Part shown: piece by piece, positions 9,001 to 18,700 of the stretch
Numbering within the stretch: the first letter of the stretch is position 1
Layout: each line of letters opens with the position of its first letter
NCBI GenBank assembly: GCA_043808305.1
Contig: JAZDFB010000136.1
Span: 15,886 to 79,885, forward strand
Source: JBBAAP01 sp043808305
GTDB lineage: Bacteria > Planctomycetota > MHYJ01 > JACQXL01
Reading direction: 5' to 3'
Length of the DNA: 64,000 nucleotides
Translations under genes and position numbers: made by a program
Notes under the pieces: model-generated
What the model was told of the DNA's origin: nothing
Databases searched by the model: none
The model's input: the letters and a program-made list of their open reading frames with translations, nothing else

Positions 9001-12000
9001 TGATGGGAATGTCAACGATTATGTTCTTATTAGGCAGGTGCAGAAGCCGCCAGGACAGCAGGTGATTGTTATCCACATCGTCGCTGAAAAGGACATAACT
9101 GCCGGCGTTTTTGGTGTTAATCATCAGGTGCGCGGTTTCGCCGGGCTGGTAGGTGCGCTTATCCGTAATAACCTCCAGATTATTGAACCGGTATAAACTG
9201 CCGTCAAAATCGCGTCCGCAGAACCAGACCAGGCCATATCCTTCCACCGTCTTACCCCAAGCGTCAGGCGCGGCAAACTTTATCTTGAGCTGGCCGCTTT
9301 TCTCATAGCGCATCCGGAATTCAAGCAGTCCGTTTTCATCGGTCGATGCCTTCCAGCTTTTTAACTCGCTCTCTTCAATATGGGTGTTGTCCGGCCCGCC
9401 GAAGACGACGGATGAAACGGTTATTAAGCCTTCGGCCTGTATCGGCTTGTTGTCCGGGGTCAGGCAACGCACCCGGATGAGCATCTCCTCGCCCGGATTG
9501 TAGTAACCGCGGTCCGGCTGGACAAAGGCGTAGTAGGATTGGCGGGTGACCTTGACAGAACCCGAGCCGACTATTACCCGGCGGCTGGCGTCGCGCACCT
9601 CGGCTTCAACGACATAGAGATGGTCGCGGTCCGGATGGTCGCGCAATGCCGGAGCGGTATCAATCTTGACTTTAACCGTGCCGTCCGAACCGATATTGGA
9701 TTCGCCCTGCTGGACGAGTTCGCGGACCGGATTGGGCGCATTGCCGCCGTAACAGCCCCACCACCACCAGGGCGGAGACCAGCAACACCTCATCCTGCCC
9801 CACCAGGGCATCCAGGGATATTCATACCAGCCATATCCGTAGCCCGCCCCGTAGAGCCAGTCCCACTCGCCCGGGAAATAATAGTTATGGGTATATTCCT
9901 GGCGGAAAACCTTGTATTTGACCGTGGCATCAGTCACCGCACCGCCGAAGTAATAAGCGGCCTTGATTACCGCGGTAACCTCGTCGCCCAGTTTGGCATG
10001 TGTTTTGCCCGGCTCGACCGTAACCTCGAATTCCGGTTTTTTGTATTCTTCGACGCGGAAGTTCTGGCCGCCGATGTAATGACTGCTTGATATCTGAATG
10101 CGATAAACGCCCAGAGTAGGCTCAGCGCCCAGGGTAAAATCGCCGTCCAGGCCGCCATACTGGTCTGACTGCTTGGCCACATTATAAACCTTATTGCCGC
10201 GCTGGTCGTAGATTTCTATATATGCCTGTCGGTTGGGCTGGTTTTGCAGTATCCCGTTATTCATCTGCCTGAGCCAGACCTTGAACCGCACGGTCTGCTC
10301 CGGACGGTAAACCGGCCGGTCCGTGATGCAATAGGCAAAAAGCCCGCTTTTTATGCCTGAAGGATGATATTGGTACCAATAACTCATTCCGCTCCAGGCA
10401 AGGCGGCCATCGCCTGACTTAACCAATACGTGCAGTTGGCTGTTTTGATTGGTTCTATTCAGCAAGGCAATGCCGTCTTTATCGGCCAGGAGGTTGTGCA
10501 TAGTTTTATGATAGACGGACTTCCTTCCTTTGTCATCCCAGGTATGCCAGACCTCAAGAACATCTACCTTCGCTTCGGGAACCGGCGCGCCGGTGCGCGC
10601 GTCGCAGATAAAATACAGTTTGCCTTGGCTGGTTTGCTTCTCCACCATAGCCAGGTCAGCCAGGACAACCACGGCCCGGCTGTTGCCTAAACTAAGCGCT
10701 TGGCGCCCGCTCTTTTTGGCATCATCCGCCGGCGGTTCATTGAGATATGCATATACCAGATACGCGCCGCGCTTGTCCAGCGGCGTTTGGAGCGTTACCT
10801 GATTATAGCGGTAGGTACCGTCGTCCTTAAGCGCATCGGTCCAGCGAATAACTTCATTGCCCAGATATTTATCTACAATGCGATATATCCAATTGTCATA
10901 GTTATGATTATTCACGAAATAACTGTGCCAGCCGTTCAACACCCAGAATCCCGTCATGCCCTTGTCCGGGTCTATGTCTTCGCCACGCAATTCGTTGAGG
11001 AATCCCTCAAGGTCTATCTTGCGCGCCACAAACCATACCTTGGATGCATTGCGGTAACTAAGCTGAAGTTTTGCCGGCTCGCCCGGGAGTTGAACACCGG
11101 TCTGGCTTATCATCACCTGAGATGCCTTGATACGCTCTACCTGGGTATTGGCCTTGCCGAATTGAGAGCTTTTCGAGGCATCATTTAGCTTAGCGTATTC
11201 GGCAAGGGCGCTGGTGTATTGCTGCCGGCTCTGGTAATAAAGCCCGATGGTGTATTGCGCCTCGTCGGCGATACCGCATTGGGCATAGTCGCCCACGGCT
11301 ATGCGCAGAAGTTCCAGAACATTCCATTCTGGCGGGAGTTCTATCTTCTTTATCTGCCCGCCCACCAGGGTAATCGTCTCGTTGTCCTTAAGTTCCCAGG
11401 GATTATAACTGGCCAGTTCCTTTTGCAGCGGATATGCCCCTTCCCAATAGTACATCCCGGCATAACTGTTCATCCGGTCCATTCCGAAGTGGGTGCGTGC
11501 CAGCATCGCCTGGCGGTAGTAACTCAACCCTATGTATTTATGGTTAAGGGTTTTGTCCAGTTCGCGGATTTCCCGGAGCAGATAAAGAATCTTCTGGTCA
11601 TCGGAACCCTGTTCCGAATAATTCTTCGGCGCGGTCGCGAAGACAGGTTTCCCGTTTTGGTCCAGGCGCAGGCCGACGGGCCGCTTGCGCTGGAGTTGCC
11701 AGCGGCTGTTGTATTCGTCAAAATCCCGTTCGCCGGCCGTCTCGGCGGTAAAGTCGTCCCGTTCGCCCCAGTAGCTATACCAGAAACTCCAGTCGTTTTC
11801 ATAGATGCCGAAACGGCTGCACAGTCCGGCCAAGTCAAAGATACACTCAATGCGCTCGTTGTGCCAGTTCTTAAGTTCGTCATCAGGCAACACGCTCAAC
11901 GCTTTGTCATCGCCATCGTATCTGGTATAGAGCAAGCGCGCCTTTTCCATATGGGCTACGGCGAATTTCTTGTCATATTGATATGAACAAGCCTGTATGC

Positions 12001-12400
12001 CCTGCGACCATTGGGCGCGGTGGAACTTTCCACCGGCCCGGGTGCCCCAGTGTGGAATAAGCATATAGAGATTGCCGGCCAGGCGCTCGGCCCGGGCTTC
12101 ATAAGGAGCGTCCTTGCACAGGGTGACATAATTTTCAGCGGCTTCAAGCGCCTGGTCGAACAATTGCAGGCGTAGCCTGCAAATGATAAGGCGGTCGCTG
12201 ATATGGCTCTGCTTTTTCCGGTCTGTCTCGGTCTTTAACAGGGTTGCGTATAACTCAGCCGCATCCTTGTAGTTCTTATCATCAAAACACTTATCCGCCT
12301 TATCCGATTGCGCCCAGACCATCTCGTTCCAGGGCGCGGCGTGGTTAAATATAAAACATATTCCTATCAACCCGATTAAGACTAAGTATTTCTTTATCAT
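6026..12400 (-). CDS. Giant secreted alpha-2-macroglobulin family protein with thioester
   Basis: At 2124 residues this is longer than the usual bacterial alpha-2-macroglobulin (about 1500-1650). The family traps proteases in the periplasm or at the cell surface through a bait region and a reactive thioester. The start at 12400 has an AGGAAAGG ribosome-binding site and a signal peptide (MIKKYLVLIGLIGICFIFN, cut after WAQ). Next comes a TPR-like segment (about 30-120), then macroglobulin beta-sandwich domains, including GLFAYCITDRPVYRPEQTVR, typical of the MG region. A Pro/Ser/Glu-rich stretch at 8350-8520 could be the bait. The thioester motif GCTEQ has Cys1590 (codon 7631-7633), followed by the alpha-helical thioester domain (NSDGGWGWWKDDSSSPYLTG) and a receptor-binding-like C-terminus. 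A Trp/Gly/Tyr/Cys-rich insert near residues 840-885 is unusual. No penicillin-binding-protein partner gene adjoins it. Confidence 0.93.
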   Translation of the reverse strand: MIKKYLVLIGLIGICFIFNHAAPWNEMVWAQSDKADKCFDDKNYKDAAELYATLLKTETDRKKQSHISDRLIICRLRLQLFDQALEAAENYVTLCKDAPYEARAERLAGNLYMLIPHWGTRAGGKFHRAQWSQGIQACSYQYDKKFAVAHMEKARLLYTRYDGDDKALSVLPDDELKNWHNERIECIFDLAGLCSRFGIYENDWSFWYSYWGERDDFTAETAGERDFDEYNSRWQLQRKRPVGLRLDQNGKPVFATAPKNYSEQGSDDQKILYLLREIRELDKTLNHKYIGLSYYRQAMLARTHFGMDRMNSYAGMYYWEGAYPLQKELASYNPWELKDNETITLVGGQIKKIELPPEWNVLELLRIAVGDYAQCGIADEAQYTIGLYYQSRQQYTSALAEYAKLNDASKSSQFGKANTQVERIKASQVMISQTGVQLPGEPAKLQLSYRNASKVWFVARKIDLEGFLNELRGEDIDPDKGMTGFWVLNGWHSYFVNNHNYDNWIYRIVDKYLGNEVIRWTDALKDDGTYRYNQVTLQTPLDKRGAYLVYAYLNEPPADDAKKSGRQALSLGNSRAVVVLADLAMVEKQTSQGKLYFICDARTGAPVPEAKVDVLEVWHTWDDKGRKSVYHKTMHNLLADKDGIALLNRTNQNSQLHVLVKSGDGRLAWSGMSYWYQYHPSGIKSGLFAYCITDRPVYRPEQTVRFKVWLRQMNNGILQNQPNRQAYIEIYDQRGNKVYNVAKQSDQYGGLDGDFTLGAEPTLGVYRIQISSSHYIGGQNFRVEEYKKPEFEVTVEPGKTHAKLGDEVTAVIKAAYYFGGAVTDATVKYKVFRQEYTHNYYFPGEWDWLYGAGYGYGWYEYPWMPWWGRMRCCWSPPWWWWGCYGGNAPNPVRELVQQGESNIGSDGTVKVKIDTAPALRDHPDRDHLYVVEAEVRDASRRVIVGSGSVKVTRQSYYAFVQPDRGYYNPGEEMLIRVRCLTPDNKPIQAEGLITVSSVVFGGPDNTHIEESELKSWKASTDENGLLEFRMRYEKSGQLKIKFAAPDAWGKTVEGYGLVWFCGRDFDGSLYRFNNLEVITDKRTYQPGETAHLMINTKNAGSYVLFSDDVDNNHLLSWRLLHLPNKNIIVDIPITREHQPNFFVEATTVADARVHQQSQRICVPPENGIIKLTVATDKSKYKPGEQANVNVTALTLDGKPAQAQVTLSAFDKSVLYIQPEYTPPIAGFFHGRVRQHYVQMTTNLTEQFSAEGYLYRPFEQLDPYPNAWWGIWRPTVRDWRSVTDDEFNELAKEGGVCDTMSVGGSRKMKDGLEMTKSEADGAPLSPAKPGDGPAESKAPSASPEFVEAEVRQKFADTALWLTTLTTGQTGTATASFTMPENLTTWKINAWGMTAETKVGQNDTSVVTTKNLLVRLQAPRFFMEYDEVVISANIHNYLAKDKTARVSLSYPAELMQISGEPKAVMDSGKAPQSSLTADGIEVKVPSGGAVRVDWRVKVIKEGQAKITVKALTDEESDAMQMAFPVLVHGMTKQIATTGSMRPDDTDKTAAVEFTVPAKRRPELTRLEVQYAPSLVGAMMDALPYCIYYPYGCTEQTMSRLVPCLLTRKTLQNMGIKLEDVKGIRGRMDEIRRINKGENMHLYCDSPIFDSAELGKIIKEGLARIANMQNSDGGWGWWKDDSSSPYLTGYVLYALCTAQECDEQVDENMISRGMNYLKNYEVQEMRETYWSTSSTHAFAAYVLSLKKIKAVYQPAKEDKRSGDLIERLFADRDKLELYGKSLLAMVQANLNDKERSQLVLQNIMQYKEENTETQVAWFRTAERGWWYWWNSDIETNAMILRAMVKIDPKNDTAPKLVKWLLNNRRNGYYWDSTRDTTMCVAAMSDFVTASGEGKPDFTLTLDLDNGAVVKSVKINKDNFFTYDNTFVVEGVSLGDGKHTLKIAKSGPGALYFNTYLSYFTKEEYITAAGHELKVDRVYYKLVQIPYEVTVEDSKGNNITEKRLRYERVPVKDGDAIKSGDVVQVELKVQSDNDYTYLCLEDMKPAGYEPVDVRSGGKGQEGFWSYMELRDEKTVFFLGTIGQGEHLMRYRLRAEIPGIFHALPTIIYGMYAPKLRANGNENIMKVVD

Positions 12401-12800
12401 ATTCTTGCCTTTCCTTGTTAATATAAACAATAGCTCCTCTATAATATTAGAGCATTAAATACCGTAAATTTGTTGAAAAATCCTATATTTTAGTGAAAAA
12501 ATATTTTGCGTATTAGGACATATCAGGGATTCCAGTTATGACAAAAACATCATTCTTAATTACTCCGGCATTATGGTATATCCCGCTAAGGCTGTCAATA
12601 GTAATTTATCCGAAACAAGCCGGTTCTTAGCGATACTTAATTTTTCGCGGTTTTTGTTTGACTCGCGGTAAGCCATTTAGTAATATTTCTACGATTAGAA
12701 TAAATTAATCATTAAGCGGATTGAGCGGATGAACGCCATAAGGACGCCATTTGGCTGAGAATTTAATCCGTTTAACCTGCTTAATTAGAAAGGTGATTAT
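12401..12800. other. Intergenic region between divergent genes, no gene seen
   Basis: About 400 bases separate the macroglobulin gene from the thiolase gene, which are divergent, so promoters for both are expected here. The sequence is AT-rich near 12420-12510, and no clear -35/-10 pair could be assigned. The thiolase gene has an AAAGGTG ribosome-binding site just before its ATG at 12801. No ORF, repeat array or RNA gene was recognised. Confidence 0.5.
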
Positions 12801-14132
12801 ATGGAAAAACAGAAAAGGGCGCGGGATGTTTATTTTATATCAGGCGGCATCAGCAAGTTTGCCAAGGCCCGGCCTGACGTAACCTTCCAACCGATGGTTA
12901 AGGAGGCTTATGATTACGCGCTGAAGGATATCGGGCTGGAAAACAAGCAAGCGCTTAAGGTTTTTGACGGAAGCGTGGCTTCGTATTTTTCGGACCACTT
13001 CCAGCGCCAGTTGATGTCAGGTATCATGGTCCAGGATTACCTGGGACTGTGCCCTTTGCCCAGCCACCGGATTGAAGCCGGCGGCGCTACCGGCGGCGTT
13101 TGCTTCCAGGAGGCATACAAGAATATCGCCTCCGGCGAGATGGAGGCCTGCGTGGCTTACGGGTTTGAAACTATGTCCCACGTCAATACCTGGAAAGGCA
13201 ATGAGTTTATCGCCCTGGCATCTGACGTCAGCTTTGATTACCCGGTAGGCGGGTTTTATTCGGGTTATTACGCCATGATGGTGGCGCGCCATATGAAGGA
13301 GTTCGGCACCACCGTGGAACAAATGGCGCACGTGTCGGTCAAGAACCATATTAACGCCTTCCACAATAAATACGCCCAGAAACGCAGACGCCTGACGATT
13401 GCCGACGTGCGCAATTCGGAAATGGTGGCCTGGCCGCTGACTATGCTGGATATCTGCGTGATGAGCGACGGCGCCGCGGTCTGCATCCTGGCCAGCGAAG
13501 AAGGCGTGGAACGCATCAGGAAAGTTACCGGCAAGACGCCAAAACTGACCAAGGTGGCCGGCATCGGCCGGGGAACCGACGCGATGCGCATGGCTGACCG
13601 GCCGCATAAGAACGTGATACTTCTGCCTCACGAAAAAGCATCTGATTATAAAGGGCTGAAATACCCGGGCGTCCACTCATTCCGGGCCGGACGGATGGCT
13701 TCCAAGCTGGCTTACGAGAGGGCCGGCATTACCAACCCGCTGAAAGAGATAGATTTTGTGGAACTTCACGACGCCTACACTTCGTCTGAAATACAGACCT
13801 ACGAGGATATGGGCTTGTGCAAATACGGCGACGGCGGCAAGTTCGTGGAATCCGGGGCGCCGTTTATGCCCAATATTGATTACGGCCTTGGTAAACTGCC
13901 CCGCCAGGGCGAGGTACCGGTCAATCCGTCAGGCGGCTTGATTGCCTGCGGACATCCGGTCGGTGCCACCGGCCTGATGCAGGCCGTATTCGCACTGTGG
14001 CAACTGCAAGGTTCCATCAAAAAACACCTGGGCGACGATACTATCCAGGTTAAAGATGCCAAGCGCGGCGCAACCCACAGCCATGCCGGCACCGGCACTT
14101 ATGTCAGTGTTTCCATATTAGAAAAAGCATAG
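12801..14132 (+). CDS. Thiolase-superfamily protein (SCP2/lipid-transfer type) lacking the usual nucleophilic Cys
   Basis: A 443-residue thiolase fold, presumably making or breaking carbon-carbon bonds in acyl-CoA metabolism. Landmarks include GIGRGTDAMRM, His323 in ELHDAY, His385 in NPSGGLIACGHPVGATG, and His426/His428 in ATHSHAGTGT near the C-terminus. In relatives the active-site region reads roughly E-x-x-C-A-S-G-G. Here it reads IEAGGATGG (residues 91-99), so the nucleophile position is Gly95; the nearest Cys is Cys101. The next gene, 16 bases on, encodes a DUF35 zinc-ribbon/OB-fold protein, the known partner of this class (archaeal thiolase/HMG-CoA synthase complexes, BbsAB, Ltp2-ChsH2 aldolase). 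It could therefore be a thiolase, a Claisen-type enzyme or a retro-aldolase. The start is supported by an AAAGGTG site. Confidence 0.85.
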   Translation: MEKQKRARDVYFISGGISKFAKARPDVTFQPMVKEAYDYALKDIGLENKQALKVFDGSVASYFSDHFQRQLMSGIMVQDYLGLCPLPSHRIEAGGATGGVCFQEAYKNIASGEMEACVAYGFETMSHVNTWKGNEFIALASDVSFDYPVGGFYSGYYAMMVARHMKEFGTTVEQMAHVSVKNHINAFHNKYAQKRRRLTIADVRNSEMVAWPLTMLDICVMSDGAAVCILASEEGVERIRKVTGKTPKLTKVAGIGRGTDAMRMADRPHKNVILLPHEKASDYKGLKYPGVHSFRAGRMASKLAYERAGITNPLKEIDFVELHDAYTSSEIQTYEDMGLCKYGDGGKFVESGAPFMPNIDYGLGKLPRQGEVPVNPSGGLIACGHPVGATGLMQAVFALWQLQGSIKKHLGDDTIQVKDAKRGATHSHAGTGTYVSVSILEKA

Positions 14133-14148
14133 ATAAGGAGAATTATTT

Positions 14149-14709
14149 ATGACCAGACAAGCTTGTCAGGAAAAACTAAAACAGCCGCAAAGAACTAAGC
14201 TCCCCGAGACCGATGACGGCACGATACTCTTCCGCGTGCCGTTTCCCAAGGATATGAAGGACCTCCATAATATGTCGCCCATCATTATTAAACAGCCATA
14301 TAGTATCGACTACATCCACAGTTACGGGCAGGACTCGCCCTTTTTTGCCGGGCTGGCCAACGGCAAGCTGCTTGGAACCAAATGCCCGAAGTGCGGTTAC
14401 GCCTACGGCACGCCCAAAGGGCACTGCGTGGAATGCGGCACCCGGTGCGAGTGGTTTGAACTGCCCCCGATCGGACGGGTGCATACTTTTACGGTTTGCC
14501 ACTTCGGCAGTGAGGAATTCCTTAAGGATACGCCTTACGTGCTGGCATTGATAGAGTGGGATAAGGTGGATACGCTGTTCTTAACGCGGTTGGTCGGCTT
14601 AGACGCATCCAATCCGTCTCTGGATTGGGTCGGGATGAAGGTCCGGGCCCAGTTCAAGCGCAACGCCAAGTTCCGCCCGACTGACGTTTACTTCGTGCCC
14701 GAGGAATAA
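14149..14709 (+). CDS. DUF35 zinc-ribbon/OB-fold protein, partner of the thiolase-like protein
   Basis: A 186-residue protein. An N-terminal part of about 65 residues is followed by a rubredoxin-like zinc ribbon with two CxxC pairs (CPKCGYAYG and CVECGT, residues 81-101). An OB-fold follows (FELPPIGRVHTFTVCHFG, then the strand LALIEWDKVDTLFLTRLVG). In characterised complexes such proteins sit against the thiolase and help bind the CoA part of the substrate. The AAGGAG site and the 16-base gap from the thiolase stop indicate one transcript. The N-terminal extension before the ribbon is longer than in minimal DUF35 proteins. Confidence 0.88.
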   Translation: MTRQACQEKLKQPQRTKLPETDDGTILFRVPFPKDMKDLHNMSPIIIKQPYSIDYIHSYGQDSPFFAGLANGKLLGTKCPKCGYAYGTPKGHCVECGTRCEWFELPPIGRVHTFTVCHFGSEEFLKDTPYVLALIEWDKVDTLFLTRLVGLDASNPSLDWVGMKVRAQFKRNAKFRPTDVYFVPEE

Positions 14710-14713
14710 TTGA

Positions 14714-15646
14714 TTATTTAGCACGGTCCAGCGGGCAGGTCATGCAGTGCGGGCCGCCTTTGCCTTTTATCAGCTCCGAGCCGGGGAAGGTTATGACTTG
14801 GCCGCCGCGCTTGCGGACTTCTTTCTCCACCCGGTCGTTGCCTTCGTAACCGACCAACTTCCGCGGGCCGACCTGGATATAGTTAGCCGCGCATCGCGCG
14901 CCTTCTTGGTAACTGATATTAATAATTTCAAACCCCTTTGCCTCCAGATAATCTATAAACCAGGTGTATTCGGGTTTCTTATCCTTGCTATTATAAACCA
15001 CGCAGGGATAACGGTTGAGGTATTCTTTGTTGGCAATAACCAAATCCCTGTCTACCGGAAGAAACAGGCCGTCTATATGGATAACGCCCTCGGGGAGCAT
15101 CACTACGACTAACTCGTTCACCTGTTTTCCCAGAACGAACTTCTTCATCTTGGCAAAAGCCGCCTCGTTAGCCCTATCGCAGAATCCGACGACCAGAGTT
15201 TTATCAGTTATAAACTCCACACCGCCGCCTTCCAGGATGCCGTCCGGCGCAATCTCGCCTAAAACCGGGATATGCAATTTCTCCGCCACCCGCCTGACCA
15301 GCCAGGCATCCCATTTCCGGCCCTTTGCCTGCATAGACATCAGGATCAAGCCTTTGCCTATCATCACTGACAGGTCGCGGGTAAACATCACATTAGGCCG
15401 CTTGGTAATATATCCTTGAGCCTGCTTGTCATATTTAAGTATCTCGCCTATCAGCACCGGCTCGACCTGGCAACTTCTCAACGCTTTCAGAAACCGGTCG
15501 TATTGGAATTGAAATTTATCTGTATTGACAGCCGACTTGAACCCGAAGAACCGGGCATTGACGTTGGTAACGGTTTTGATTTCATCACCCGGCCGGTGCA
15601 TCAGGACCTTCTTGAGCGGTGCGTAGCTGTTAAATATATGATACAT
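14714..15646 (-). CDS. Arginine deiminase/amidinotransferase-family protein
   Basis: A 310-residue protein with the guanidino-group-modifying fold (arginine deiminase, dimethylargininase, amidinotransferases). Visible catalytic elements are RDLSVMIG with the substrate-binding Asp (about residue 92), EGGGVEF, the catalytic His in GVIHIDGLF (about 193), and the nucleophilic Cys in GGPHCMTCPL near the C-terminus (two Cys are present; the first matches the family position). It is shorter than classical arginine deiminases (about 410 residues), so arginine may not be the substrate. It is convergent with the thiolase/DUF35 pair, with only 4 bases between stop codons, and is not obviously in their pathway. 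Confidence 0.85.
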   Translation of the reverse strand: MYHIFNSYAPLKKVLMHRPGDEIKTVTNVNARFFGFKSAVNTDKFQFQYDRFLKALRSCQVEPVLIGEILKYDKQAQGYITKRPNVMFTRDLSVMIGKGLILMSMQAKGRKWDAWLVRRVAEKLHIPVLGEIAPDGILEGGGVEFITDKTLVVGFCDRANEAAFAKMKKFVLGKQVNELVVVMLPEGVIHIDGLFLPVDRDLVIANKEYLNRYPCVVYNSKDKKPEYTWFIDYLEAKGFEIINISYQEGARCAANYIQVGPRKLVGYEGNDRVEKEVRKRGGQVITFPGSELIKGKGGPHCMTCPLDRAK

Positions 15647-15658
15647 ACATTTTCACCG

Positions 15659-15698
15659 CAGAGACGTTCACCCCATTAGAGGCGCTCCTCTAACGGGG
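15659..15698. repeat. Dispersed hairpin element, copy 1
   Basis: CCCCATTAGAGG (15671-15682) pairs with CCTCTAACGGGG (15687-15698) with one mismatch and a 4-base loop. The block 15659-15691 recurs, reverse-complemented and nearly identical, at 40368-40400, so this is a dispersed intergenic repeat. It lies 13 bases upstream of the deiminase-like gene start. Confidence 0.6.
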
Positions 15699-15764
15699 CA
15701 AGAAGACCGCAAAGGTTTAATTTATAATTTATTTCCTATGTATTCTCTGTGTCTTTGTGGTTAA

Positions 15765-18700
15765 TTATTTTTGCATAGTTTCGCGCGTTTGAGCCACGAA
15801 GGCATCCAGGCGCATCTCTTCACCCGGATGTTTGGAACCGTCCACGGTCAGGGTCAATACCGGAATATTATCGTGGTTTGATTTGAATTGTTTGAGCAGC
15901 GCATCCACAACTGTGCCGGGCATACAGCCGAATGGTATGACGTTAAGGATGCCGTTGTAACCGGCGTGGACATACTCAACGGCCCGGCCCATGCTCAGGA
16001 TTGCCTCGCCCAGAAGCGCCGGGTTGATATACGGCCGGCCGTATTCTATCACCTCATCGGTAGACGATTCAAGGTAGAAATTCTTTATCCGGCCCGAGAA
16101 GTGCTTGCGGATATCGTTGGCATAGCGTTCCTGGAAGAACTGGGTCAATTTCTGTCGTATCAAATTGACAAATTCACCTTCGCGCTTGTAATCATCGTGG
16201 CGCAGGTAGTCAATATAATCCAGCCATTCCTCGAAGGGCGGAAGCGTCACTTCGGCACCGTAGCTTTCCAGTTGCCTGATTACATAGTTGTTGGTAAACG
16301 GATTACTCCGGACGTATATCTCACCGATGACGCCGATCTTGGGCCTGAGCCTGGAACGGTCAACCTTGATGGCGCTGAACCGCTCGGCCAGCTCTTTGGC
16401 CAGAGTTTCTATGCTCTGCCAGTTTTCTATGGCGTTTACTACTTTATCCAATGATTCCTGATAAATTTTATTTGTCTCGCCTTTGTTGACTTCGTAAGGA
16501 CGGGTCTCGCGGGATATCTTCTGTAACAGGTCAGTCAATATCATACCCTGCCAGACGGCCTTTTTGAACTTGGTCGAGCCGATGGCGGCCATATCGTTGT
16601 GGTAGTTGGATGTCTGGTCGAAAAGGACCAGCGGCACATCATTGAGCCCGATTTCATCAAGCACCATCCGATGGAGCTTGTTATACTGCCCGAACCGGCA
16701 GGGACCGTTGGCCGAAGGCATAAAGAATGCGCTCTTACCAGGCTGGAAATCCGAAGCACGGGTTTTTTTGATGATATCACCGGTGGTGATAATGCTCGGG
16801 TAGCACTCCTTACCGGTGGTATACTTACGGCCGATGGTCAGGCTTTCGTCATCCGAAACCGGCAGGCCTTGGGCTTTTACGCCGCAGGCGCGCATGGCCG
16901 CGGCAATGATGAACCCGTGGTCATCCATATACGGGATGTAAATGGTCCGCCCGCCCTGCTCAGCAAACGAGGATAAAAACGGCGTAGCCGAAACCGGTTC
17001 CGGCCGGGCCATATTGGACGCGCCCCTGATGGTATCCAGAAACGCCTCGCACCGGGTAAGCATACCTACGTCGGCGGTATGTTCATCTATCTCAAGTATC
17101 AGGTAAGGCTTGCCGGCCATTTCCTTGTCAAAGAACTTGAGAACATACGAATCCGGACCGCAGCTGAAGTTGGTCAGGTAGACGCCAAAAAGCCTGGGGT
17201 CACGGGCTACCAGCCGGGCCGCGGCCAGTATCTTCTGGCCGGAGCGCCAGTACATATAAGGATAATCAGCCCCGATTTCCTTGCCTAAATTAGCCAGCGG
17301 CAAAAAATCTATTGGTATCGCCTGCATACCCAACTGCCTGATTTTTTCCGGAAGACCCAGGTTCAACCCGGAGTCATAAGCGTTGTATGAACGTGTCAGT
17401 ATCACCAGAGCTTTTTCATCGGGCTTGAGGTTATCCATAATCTCCTTGCCCCGCTGGGCCTGCCACTGGTGAAATTTCTTCTGGGTATCAAACGCCGTTT
17501 CCACGGCTTTGCTTATCAGGGTGCTATTTTTTATCCCAATTTTTAACGCCATCTTCTTGAGTGTTTTAGCGATTACATTCCTGCCTCGGTCCATATGGAA
17601 TACCGGGCGGAGCAGTTTTGCCTTGTATTTGGCGTAATCAATAGAACTGGCAGAGGTATAAGGCAAACCCTGAACGTATGGGCAGTTGTAGGAACGTTCA
17701 AAGTCGCTGTTCAACGGCGCCATATTTATCTGCATAGGCAGGAATAAATAATCCACTTTGCCCTTTTCCAAGAGGTCCAGGATATGGCCGTGCGCGGTTT
17801 TAATCGGAAAACACGGCTCGGCCAAGACATTTTCAGTGCCCTTCTTGATAATCGAGCGAGTGGTCTCGCTGGAGAGAACCACTTCGCAGCCTAAAGTTCT
17901 GAAAAAACTGCTCCAGAACGGGTACAGGTCAAAGAAAACGGAAACACGGGGAATGCCAACCTTGATGTTACATTTCACTTCAGTATCAGGTTTGCCGACG
18001 CTCAGAAACATTCGTTCCCGTTCTTTGAATAATTGCGGCATCTTAAGCGATGCCCTTTTCTTCTTGGTTTCGGCATCATCGAATTTACCACAACGCGAAC
18101 CGTAGGCAAGAGTTTTCCCCGGATCGCCCAAAATGGATTCAAAAATGACCTGATGTATTTCGCAGTTATTGGCGCAATCGGTGCACTCAAACGAGGCGGC
18201 CTTGTATTTCCGGTTCCTGAGGTCAAAGCCCTTAAACTTGCTGGCACCCTTGGTTTCATCTATAGCCAGTATGGCCACGCCAACCGCGCCAAGGATATCG
18301 TGGTGCGGCGGGACAATAACTTTTTTACCCAGAACCGCTTCGTAAGCCGCCTTGACCCCCCTGTTAAATGCCACACCGCCCTGGAAAAAAATATGGTCGC
18401 CTATTTTACGGTTTTCCACTACTTTGTTAAGATAGTTTTCAACGATGGAATAAGAAAGCCCGCCGATAAGGTTATCCTTGGCCACGCCCTGCTGTTTGTA
18501 GTAATTGAGCTGCGATTCCATGAAGACCGTGCAACGTTCGCCCAGGGCGCAGGGTTGTTTAGCCGAAAGAGCATTATTGCCGAATTCCTGATCAATCTTT
18601 ATGCCCAGCTTCTCGGCCTGCTCTTCCAGGAACGAACCTGTGCCGGCCGCGCAAACCTTATTCATGGTAAAATCAATTATCACGCCCTTGTTAAGGCGGA

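Noticed and set aside
10700..11986. Two long plus-strand ORFs inside the macroglobulin region
   Set aside because: They run antisense to well-supported macroglobulin coding sequence and are codon-bias shadows.
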